A DNA stretch of 64,000 nt from UBA2357 sp002344625 (GTDB taxonomy: Bacteria; Pseudomonadota; Gammaproteobacteria; Burkholderiales; Rhodocyclaceae), in the NCBI GenBank assembly GCA_937995335.1, contig CALKIH010000044.1, positions 1-64,000 of the forward strand, in the 5' to 3' direction. The notes beneath the pieces were generated by a model. That model made no database searches. It was not told where the DNA came from and saw nothing but the letters and a program-made list of their open reading frames with translations. Of this stretch, positions 24,266 to 30,505 are shown piece after piece; position 1 is the first letter of the stretch, and every line of letters starts with the position of its first letter. A program made the translations under genes and the position numbers.

Positions 24266-25138
24266 TTATTCGTTGACGACGTAGATGCTGTCGTCGGTAT
24301 GTAGCTGCACGCACTTGGCAATGCCGCTAGCCTCGATCTCTGCACAGGCCTCGCGTGCGGTGCGCCGCCACCCGTAGACGGTCTTGCTCGTTGATCCACA
24401 CATTTCGCGGAATCTCTCGAGTTTGAGGGGGAAAGGTTGTTTGTGGCTCTCGATGTAGTCCGCCAGGCGGCGGGCTACCGGGGACAAGGAGCGATAGGTC
24501 TCCCAGGAATGATTGGTGAAGGTGTTGCCGGCGAACAGCACGACAAGGTTGGGGTCGATCCAGACGCGGTATTGCGTGAGCTTGCCTTCAGAGTCGTTGA
24601 TGGCGCTGTACTTGTCGATCAGCGAGATGGCACCGCTCTTGCCATAGGCTTTTTCGTTGAGGACCAGCACTTCGTTGGCCTTGAGGCGAGAAATGGATTC
24701 TCGGACCTTGTCGTAGTAGCGCCCATTCTTGGCCCAGCCGAGGTCGCGCACCAGGTCCTTGACGGAGAACTCGAAGGGCTCGCCCAAGGGCACGTGCTTG
24801 GCGTAGTGCATGATTTGCAGCCAGACCAGTTCGTCGTCCTCGGCCCGCAGCTCGATGCCGGTATAGACCAGCGAAATGCCCTGGCCTTCGTGCAGGTGGA
24901 AGAGTTTTTCGTGTTGTAGAACCCGCCGGGCTTCCCTCTTGTTGCGGGCGGTGAACAGCGACGAGCGGGCGTAGTCGTTCGGGATGAAGCGCTGGCTGTC
25001 GTTCAGGTCGGGAAGCAGCAAGTCCAGTTGGAACGGCTGGTGTGGGTCGATGCCCCGCTTGTCCAGGTAGGCGTCGCGGCGAAGCTTGTCGAACTTCCCG
25101 GAAATCTGGTCTGTCGGTACTTTCTCGCCGGTTGCCAT
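24266..25138 (-). CDS. trfA: TrfA, replication initiator
   Basis: 290 residues. IPNDYARSSLFTARNKREAR, YTGIELRAEDDELVWLQIMH, DLGWAKNGRYYDKVRESISR and KLERFREMCGSTSKTVYGWR all follow IncP-1 TrfA, two winged-helix domains that bind iterons and recruit DnaA and helicase. The ATG at 25138 has GAGGGAG upstream. The length is close to the short form of RK2 TrfA, with no long N-terminal extension. It sits 83 bases behind korB and 50 bases from oriV, unlike RK2, where trfA lies elsewhere. Confidence 0.93.
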   Translation of the reverse strand: MATGEKVPTDQISGKFDKLRRDAYLDKRGIDPHQPFQLDLLLPDLNDSQRFIPNDYARSSLFTARNKREARRVLQHEKLFHLHEGQGISLVYTGIELRAEDDELVWLQIMHYAKHVPLGEPFEFSVKDLVRDLGWAKNGRYYDKVRESISRLKANEVLVLNEKAYGKSGAISLIDKYSAINDSEGKLTQYRVWIDPNLVVLFAGNTFTNHSWETYRSLSPVARRLADYIESHKQPFPLKLERFREMCGSTSKTVYGWRRTAREACAEIEASGIAKCVQLHTDDSIYVVNE

Positions 25139-25221
25139 GTTTTCTTACTCCCTCTTTCTTCCGTTGGCCTTGCGGCTTGAAGTTGCAAAGCCGCCAGGCT
25201 GCTGGGGTATCCGAACCCTGC

Positions 25222-26307
25222 TTACCCTTCCACGAGTGCTACGAGCTGTACTTGCGAAAGATCGGCCATGAACTCCTGTCCGTCATCCTCGTATTTCAAC
25301 AAGGCGTAGCCTGCGGCCGGTGGCCGGCGATTCAGGAGCAGGCGGGCGGGCCGATCGTCGTGCCTGACCTGCACGATAGTTTTCTTCAGCTTGTCCAGGT
25401 TGGCTTCCTTCGGAGCTTTTTCGTACTTGTCCGCGGACGCTTCCGGAGCTTGCTCACCAACGGCGTTTTCATCGTTGCCGGCTTCGGTGTCGCTCTGGGC
25501 GGCGGGGGTCTCATCGACCGGGTCGTCGGCGGCGGCAGGAGCGACGTACTCGTGCTTGCGTTTGTCTTCGAGAAACTCGCGCAGTAGCTTGACCGATCCG
25601 CGTGCAATTTCCTGGCTCTCGTCGGCCAGCCACACGCTTACCTCCTGGGGTCGCTTCTTGTGCGCGATCACCAGTTCGTTGATCACCGTCACGTCACGAC
25701 ATCGCCCCGAGTTGAATGCACTGGCAATTGGGTCCGGCAGGTCCAGCAAGGTCACGTGCTGTGACACAAAGGACGCGGATTTGCCAAGCTCCTTGGCGAT
25801 TTCGCCCTTCTGCTTGCCCTTGGCCAGTTCGCGGCCGATGAAGTCGGCAATCTCGCGGGGGGTAAGGTCGTTGCGTTGCAGGTTCTCGATGACCTGGTCG
25901 GCCTCGTTGTAGTCGTTGTCGATGAACGCGGGGATGCTGCTCTTGCCAGCCAGTTTTGACGCGCGAGCGCGCCGCGCGCCGTGGTTGATGATGAAAAATC
26001 CGGAAGCCTCGGGATTCTCACGCACGGAAATGGGGGTCTTGACGCCGCGCAAACGGATCGTGTCGGCGAGTTCTGTCAGGCTTTCCGAAGAGAAGCCCGG
26101 GTTGTCCTTTGTTCTCGGTTGGTGGGGATCCTCGGAAATTAGATCGAGCGGCAGATCCAGTGGCCCCGAGGCATTCCCACTGGCGTCCGGCTGGTTCAGG
26201 AGGCCCGAAAGATCGCCGATGTTATCCAGGCCTAGTCCGAACGCCGGTGGCTGCGCCTCGGGCTGCTTCTTGGCCTTCTTGACGGGGTTGGTGGCGGCGG
26301 TGGTCAT
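25222..26307 (-). CDS. korB: KorB, ParB-family global repressor and partition protein
   Basis: 361 residues from the ATG at 26307, overlapping incC by 4 bases. The ParB CTP-binding box appears as NHGARRARASKL, followed by EADQVIENLQRNDLTPREIA and a helix-turn-helix (EIAKELGKSASFVSQHVTLL). The C-terminal domain (KLKKTIVQVRHDDRPARLLL) matches the KorB dimerisation fold. KorB represses many plasmid promoters and partitions the plasmid with IncC. At least nine of its 13-bp operators are in this window. Confidence 0.95.
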   Translation of the reverse strand: MTTAATNPVKKAKKQPEAQPPAFGLGLDNIGDLSGLLNQPDASGNASGPLDLPLDLISEDPHQPRTKDNPGFSSESLTELADTIRLRGVKTPISVRENPEASGFFIINHGARRARASKLAGKSSIPAFIDNDYNEADQVIENLQRNDLTPREIADFIGRELAKGKQKGEIAKELGKSASFVSQHVTLLDLPDPIASAFNSGRCRDVTVINELVIAHKKRPQEVSVWLADESQEIARGSVKLLREFLEDKRKHEYVAPAAADDPVDETPAAQSDTEAGNDENAVGEQAPEASADKYEKAPKEANLDKLKKTIVQVRHDDRPARLLLNRRPPAAGYALLKYEDDGQEFMADLSQVQLVALVEG

Positions 26308-27074
26308 TGTGCAATCTCCATCTTCTCGAAAACATGGGCGGCCAATGCGCGGACTTCTTGCGCGGCCTTGCGAGCGGCGGTCTTCCTGATCTTCCAGACC
26401 GGCACGCCTGAAGCCAGGGCATCGGCGATACTGCTGCGCAGGCCGATTCCGGCCGGGATCATCAGTTGTGGATAGGCGTTCGCCAGTTCTTGCAGGTGGC
26501 GACCGTGGCGCGGGTTGCGGCCATCGATCTTGCTGGGCACCATGCCAAGGAACTTCAGGCCGGGATTGGCCTTGCGGACGTTGGCAATGGCCATGACCAT
26601 CTTCTTGATCCCCTGGATGCTGTAGGCCTCCAGCTCGATCGGCGAAAGCACATAGTCGGCCGCGTAAAGTGCCGCGGCCATGCTGACGCCAAGGGAAGGC
26701 GCGGTGTCGATCAGGCAGACGTCGAATCCGCACTTGGCCAGTGCCTTGAGGTTGTGCGTGAAGCTCGATGCCACATCGGCCATGGTCCGCTTTTCCATGT
26801 CGGCCAGTGGCGCGTCGGAAGCGATCAGGCGTACCAGCGGGCCTTCGGGCAAGTCCTTGAAGCAGGCGCGTACCGCGTCGCCTTTCGTCGAGAACATCTG
26901 GCTTGCCAGGTAGCCGCTCTGGAATTCCTGCAGCGTATAAGAGGCATTGGCCTGGGTGTCCAGGTCGATCACGGCAACTCTCAAGCCGCGTTCGAGGAAG
27001 TCAAACGCAAGGTGAACGACGGTCGAAGTCTTGCCGACGCCGCCCTTCTGGTTTGCCGTGACGAGTGTTTTCAT
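26304..27074 (-). CDS. incC: IncC, ParA-family partition ATPase
   Basis: 256 residues. MKTLVTANQKGGVGKTSTVV is the deviant Walker A motif, DLDTQANASYTL follows, and VCLIDTAPSLGVSM is the Walker B region. It works with KorB bound to operator sites to position plasmid copies and also strengthens KorB repression. The gene overlaps korA upstream and korB downstream, both by 4 bases. The size matches the short form, IncC2. Confidence 0.95.
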   Translation of the reverse strand: MKTLVTANQKGGVGKTSTVVHLAFDFLERGLRVAVIDLDTQANASYTLQEFQSGYLASQMFSTKGDAVRACFKDLPEGPLVRLIASDAPLADMEKRTMADVASSFTHNLKALAKCGFDVCLIDTAPSLGVSMAAALYAADYVLSPIELEAYSIQGIKKMVMAIANVRKANPGLKFLGMVPSKIDGRNPRHGRHLQELANAYPQLMIPAGIGLRSSIADALASGVPVWKIRKTAARKAAQEVRALAAHVFEKMEIAQ

Positions 27075-27376
27075 TTAGTGGGTTCCCGTTTCCTTGTGGC
27101 GTCCTCTGCCCACTTTTTCACGATGAAAGCCTGATGTTCCGGCAATACTGCCGACACGCGCTCGTAGCCCGCCGGTAAATTCTTTGCCTGGTGTGCGGAC
27201 CACACCCGGTCGACCGCTTGCGATACCGCACCCCTGGAGAGGCCCAATAGCGCGACAAAGTCCGCTTGTGGTTTGCCGTCGATCAGCACGCCGCGTGCGA
27301 TTTCCAGTGTCTGCACCCCTACTTTCAGCCCCTTGACGGCCTCGTGGAACTGGCCTTCGGTCAGGCGTTTTTTCAT
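27071..27376 (-). CDS. korA: KorA, transcriptional repressor
   Basis: 101 residues from ATG 27376, the same length as RK2 KorA and with the same start, MKKRLTE. LEIARGVLIDGKPQADFVAL and LSRGAVSQAVDRVWSAHQAK form the helix-turn-helix. The C-terminal LPAGYERVSAVLPEHQAFIV is shared with TrbA, as in RK2. A GTG three codons earlier (27385) is better placed for the GGAG ribosome-binding site, so the true start may be there. It heads korA-incC-korB and a possible KorA site lies at 28127. Confidence 0.95.
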   Translation of the reverse strand: MKKRLTEGQFHEAVKGLKVGVQTLEIARGVLIDGKPQADFVALLGLSRGAVSQAVDRVWSAHQAKNLPAGYERVSAVLPEHQAFIVKKWAEDATRKREPTK

Positions 27377-27483
27377 GGATTGCACCCATTTCTTGCTCCG
27401 CGCCAGGATTGATCAAAAGACGGTGACAGCCGTCAATCGTGAGTTTTCGATCAGCCGAACGGTTGTCCGGGAAGGCCGATTTT

Positions 27484-27496
27484 TTTAGCCGCTAAA
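27484..27496. promoter_or_regulatory. KorB operator (OB) upstream of korA
   Basis: TTTAGCCGCTAAA lies about 108 bases upstream of korA and overlaps the stop codon of kleE. RK2 has a KorB operator at the same place for control of the korA operon. Confidence 0.88.
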
Positions 27497-27821
27497 ATTT
27501 CTTCCCGTTCGGCTGGTACAGAGAAACAAAGCAGGTAAGTGAGGTCAGCACTGCGAAATGGAGGAGAAACGTCCAAACGGCATGAACGTCCGGCCTGCCC
27601 CATTGGTATATCATGCGAAACAGCTGAAAGACCACGTTGATCGATAGAACCCATTTCAATACCGGCCACACGAGAACAATGGCAACCCAGACGCCTTCAA
27701 CCAGGCCGGAAAAGATGGCTTGTCCGCGGATCCCTTCAAGGTACTTGGAAGCGATCTGTGGTCGAGTCGCATGAGGAGCGAGGGAATCGATGCTCCGGGG
27801 GAACTTGATGATGCTCGCCAT
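27492..27821 (-). CDS. kleE: KleE, small membrane protein
   Basis: 109 residues. It starts MASIIKFPRSIDS, as KleE does, and has two or three membrane segments (VWVAIVLVWPVLKWVLSINV, then VHAVWTFLLHFAVLTSLTCFVS). KleE belongs to the kle stability region of IncP-1; its biochemical role is unknown. It lies immediately upstream of korA on the same strand, as in RK2. Its TAG stop is contained in a KorB operator. The other kle genes are not seen. Confidence 0.82.
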   Translation of the reverse strand: MASIIKFPRSIDSLAPHATRPQIASKYLEGIRGQAIFSGLVEGVWVAIVLVWPVLKWVLSINVVFQLFRMIYQWGRPDVHAVWTFLLHFAVLTSLTCFVSLYQPNGKKF

Positions 27822-28126
27822 TTATTGACCCTCCATGCGGTCGCATGTCTAATGCCGCTTGCAGGCCCGCGCCTGGGCCCTGGTGTGACAGCGCCGGGGT
27901 CAAGCGTCCCGGTTCGTCCGGGGCGCTTCACCTTGCCCGCCCGTTCGCCGACTGGCCTCTTCGGCCGATCACGTCGGCCCGAACCGGATTCGCGCTGCGC
28001 GCGGGCTTTCCTCGCATGACACCGCCTCTTTGTCGCTCGCTAGCCGTCGGTTCGCCAGCTGTGCCGCCCGCTCAGTTGGGAGTTATAGGTCACAACCACA
28101 GTCCCCCGTAGAGCGCTGGATAGCAA
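27822..28126. other. GC-rich kleE/trbA intergenic region
   Basis: About 305 bases without a credible gene. It is unusually rich in short inverted CG motifs around 27880-27990, for example GGCCTCTTCGGCC. The region should contain the kleE promoter and part of the trbA promoter. RK2 has additional kle genes here; I see no intact remnant. Confidence 0.4.
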
Positions 28127-28136
28127 TTTAGCTAAA
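28127..28136. promoter_or_regulatory. KorA operator (OA)
   Basis: TTTAGCTAAA, followed by C, matches 11 of 12 positions of the RK2 KorA operator GTTTAGCTAAAC (an A replaces the first G). It lies between the divergent kleE and trbA genes, where RK2 has overlapping KorA and KorB sites. Confidence 0.75.
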
Positions 28137-28157
28137 CTACATTCCTGCGTCAAGAAC

Positions 28158-28170
28158 TTTAGCGGCTAAA
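28158..28170. promoter_or_regulatory. KorB operator (OB) upstream of trbA
   Basis: TTTAGCGGCTAAA, 21 bases downstream of the KorA site and 35 bases before trbA. The KorA/KorB pair allows cooperative repression, as known in RK2. Confidence 0.88.
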
Positions 28171-28205
28171 ATTTTGAGGCCGCGCCACCGGACAGTGACC
28201 ATCAC

Positions 28206-28568
28206 GTGTACAGCCAGATTTTTTTTACCAACATCCTTCGCTTGCTTGAAGAACGAGACATGACGAAGCACGAGCTGGCCGACAAGGCGCACATCTCCAT
28301 CTCGTTCCTCTCGGATCTGACCAACGGCAAGGCGAATCCCTCGCTGAAGATCATGGAGGCGATCGCCGACGCTCTTGACACCCCGCTGCCAACGCTCCTC
28401 GAATGGACCGACCTTGATCGGGAAAGCCTGGACGCTCTGGCCGGTGGACATGCTCCGCACAGCCTTCCAGAAGGCGTCAGCCGGGTGTCGGCAGTATTGC
28501 CGGAACACCAGGCTTTCATCGTCAAGAAGTGGGATGAAGCGACAAGAAAGAAGCTGCGTAACCTGTAG
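28206..28568 (+). CDS. trbA: TrbA, repressor of transfer genes
   Basis: 120 residues from a GTG at 28206. The N-terminal part is a Cro/C1-type helix-turn-helix (MTKHELADKAHISISFLSDL, then NGKANPSLKIMEAIADAL). The C-terminal LPEGVSRVSAVLPEHQAFIV is nearly the same as KorA, a feature of IncP-1 TrbA. It represses the mating-pair and DNA-processing operons, and TrbA-like sites lie before traK, trbB and inside traI. Confidence 0.93.
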   Translation: MYSQIFFTNILRLLEERDMTKHELADKAHISISFLSDLTNGKANPSLKIMEAIADALDTPLPTLLEWTDLDRESLDALAGGHAPHSLPEGVSRVSAVLPEHQAFIVKKWDEATRKKLRNL

Positions 28569-28575
28569 TAACGCC

Positions 28576-28610
28576 AGGGCAGGACTTTAGCCGCTAAAAT
28601 TCCCTGCCCT
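28576..28610. terminator. Hairpin with a KorB operator in its loop, after trbA
   Basis: AGGGCAGG (28576-28583) pairs with CCTGCCCT (28603-28610), 8 bases after the trbA stop. The loop contains the palindromic KorB operator 28586-28598. Only a short TTT follows, so termination may be partial. The overlap of a hairpin and an operator could couple repression with attenuation of trbA-trbB read-through. Confidence 0.5.
28586..28598. promoter_or_regulatory. KorB operator (OB) between trbA and trbB
   Basis: TTTAGCCGCTAAA, exact. It lies about 240 bases upstream of trbB, within the hairpin at 28576-28610. Confidence 0.88.
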
Positions 28611-28763
28611 TTCAAATTGGCGCAACCTGCGCCTCCCAAGGCTCGATTCTGGTTTGTCGAATCCACGCATGACAAGCACCAAAGCTTGTTAAATCGGGCC
28701 ACCCGTTAGCACAAACTCCACCGCACGTCCACTATAGCCATCGGCTTGCATTAATCTCGTGTT

Positions 28764-28773
28764 CGTTATATCG
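28764..28773. promoter_or_regulatory. TrbA operator upstream of trbB
   Basis: CGTTATATCG matches 9 of 10 positions of CGATATATCG. It lies 53 bases before the trbB start, the place of the regulated trbB promoter in RK2. Confidence 0.6.
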
Positions 28774-28826
28774 TTTGGCGCGCTGAATATTTTCGGCATT
28801 CTAGCAAAACAGACCGGGATCGACAG

Positions 28827-29789
28827 ATGGCAGAAAGCGAAGCGCTCGTTTCCACCCTCAAGGAACGGGCGAAGAAAAAGTTGGAGCGCGACCTGGGGCC
28901 GCTCCTCATGGACGCCCTGGCAGATCCCAAGACAGTCGAGATCATGCTCAACGCAGACGGCAAGCTGTGGCAGGAGCGACTGGGCGAAAGGATGTGTTGC
29001 ATCGGCTCCATTCCGTTTGCACGGGCCGAAGCAATCATCAAGACGGTTGCCGGTTATCACGGCAAGGAGGTCACCCGGCACAAGCCAATTCTCGAAGGCG
29101 AGTTGCCGCTCGATGGGTCGCGCTTCGCCGGACAGCTTCCCCCAGTAGTTCCTGCGCCGACGTTCGCCATTCGCAAGCAGGCCGTCGCCATCTTCACGTT
29201 GGAACAGTACGTCGCAGCCGGGATCATGACCGCTGCACAGCAGGCGGTGCTGACCTCCGCCATAAGGGCACACCGGAACATCCTGGTGATTGGCGGCACG
29301 GGCTCCGGCAAGACCACCCTGGTCAACGCCATCATCAATGCCATGGTCGAGCTCGATCCGAGCGAACGCGTTTTCATCATCGAGGACACCGGGGAAATCC
29401 AGTGCGCCGCCGACAACTTCGTGCAGTACCACACCTCGCTCGAAGTAACGATGACCATGCTCTTGAAGACCACCCTGCGCATGCGGCCCGACCGGATCCT
29501 GGTCGGCGAAGTGCGCGGCCCCGAGGCGCTCGACTTGTTGATGGCCTGGAATACCGGCCACGAAGGCGGTGCCGCAACGCTGCACGCCAATAACGCCAAG
29601 GCCGGACTTGATCGTCTTGCGATGCTCATCAGCATGCACCCGGATTCACCCAAACCGATTGAACCGCTGATAGGGGAGGCGGTTCACGTCGTCGTCCATA
29701 TCGCCAGAACTCCCGAAGGCCGCTGCGTCCAGGAAATCATCGAGGTTTCCGGGTACGAGGACGGCCGCTACATCACTCGCCCTTTGTAA
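28827..29789 (+). CDS. trbB: TrbB, VirB11-family secretion ATPase
   Basis: 320 residues. Walker A is GGTGSGKTTLVNAI, and the Asp and His boxes appear as FIIEDTGEIQCA, LRMRPDRILVGEVRGPEALD and GHEGGAATLHANNAKAGLDR. This hexameric ATPase powers assembly of the mating channel. It is the first gene of the trbB-trbN operon, controlled by KorB and TrbA sites upstream. Confidence 0.97.
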   Translation: MAESEALVSTLKERAKKKLERDLGPLLMDALADPKTVEIMLNADGKLWQERLGERMCCIGSIPFARAEAIIKTVAGYHGKEVTRHKPILEGELPLDGSRFAGQLPPVVPAPTFAIRKQAVAIFTLEQYVAAGIMTAAQQAVLTSAIRAHRNILVIGGTGSGKTTLVNAIINAMVELDPSERVFIIEDTGEIQCAADNFVQYHTSLEVTMTMLLKTTLRMRPDRILVGEVRGPEALDLLMAWNTGHEGGAATLHANNAKAGLDRLAMLISMHPDSPKPIEPLIGEAVHVVVHIARTPEGRCVQEIIEVSGYEDGRYITRPL

Positions 29790-29801
29790 AGGACCAAACC
29801 C

Positions 29802-30191
29802 ATGCAAGCACCCGTCATGTCTTTCCAGCTCAAGCACTCGACCGTCGTCTCTCTCGGGTTGCTCCTGTTGCTGGCGTTCTTCCTGCTGACCCCGCAACAA
29901 GCTTTCGCCTCGGTGGGCACTGGCGGTTCGCTGCCCTATGAAAGTTGGCTGACCAACCTGCGCAACTCGGTGACCGGCCCGGTCGCCTTCGCGCTATCGA
30001 TCATCGGGATCGTCGTTGCCGGCGGTGTGCTGATCTTCGGCGGCGATCTCAACGGCTTCTTCCGTACCTTGATCTTCATTGTTCTGGTGATGGCCCTGCT
30101 GGTTGGTGCGCAAAACGTGATGGGCACCTTCTTCGGCCGTGGCGCGGTAATCGCCGGCTCGACCTCGACCGATTCCGGAAGGCTGGCCTGA
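29802..30191 (+). CDS. trbC: TrbC, cyclic pilin precursor (VirB2)
   Basis: 129 residues. A long signal region ends at PQQAFA, so Ser37 would be the first mature residue. The mature part GGSLPYESWLTNLRNSVTGP closely follows RP4 TrbC. FFGRG at 110-114 is followed by AVIA, matching the RP4 processing point where TraF removes AEIA and joins Gly114 to Ser37. The conjugative pilus is therefore expected to be built of cyclic pilin. The C-terminal tail is shorter than in RP4. Confidence 0.95.
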   Translation: MQAPVMSFQLKHSTVVSLGLLLLLAFFLLTPQQAFASVGTGGSLPYESWLTNLRNSVTGPVAFALSIIGIVVAGGVLIFGGDLNGFFRTLIFIVLVMALLVGAQNVMGTFFGRGAVIAGSTSTDSGRLA

Positions 30192-30193
30192 GC

Positions 30194-30505
30194 ATGGCTC
30201 TTCGCTCGGTCCCCATTCGGCGCGCCGGCAACCGGGACAACCTGTTCATGGGAGGGGACCGTGAGCTGGTCATGTTCGCCGGCCTGCTGGCCTTCGCGCT
30301 GATTTTCAGTGCGCAGGAAGTCAGGGCGACGCTCGTCGGCCTGGTGTTATGGATCGCCGCGCTCTATGCCTTCCGACTCATGGCCAAGGCCGATCCGAAG
30401 ATGCGTTTCGTGTACATGCGGCACCGTCGCTACAAGCCGTATTACCCGGCGCGCAGCACACCGTTCCGGGAAAACACGACCAGCCAGGGGAGGCAATACC
30501 AATGA
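30194..30505 (+). CDS. trbD: TrbD, VirB3-like channel protein
   Basis: 103 residues from the ATG at 30194. Two adjacent membrane segments (LVMFAGLLAFALIF and TLVGLVLWIAALYAF) are followed by a basic tail (RFVYMRHRRYKPYYPARS), the VirB3/TrbD plan. It starts just after trbC and overlaps trbE by 4 bases. Confidence 0.93.
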   Translation: MALRSVPIRRAGNRDNLFMGGDRELVMFAGLLAFALIFSAQEVRATLVGLVLWIAALYAFRLMAKADPKMRFVYMRHRRYKPYYPARSTPFRENTTSQGRQYQ

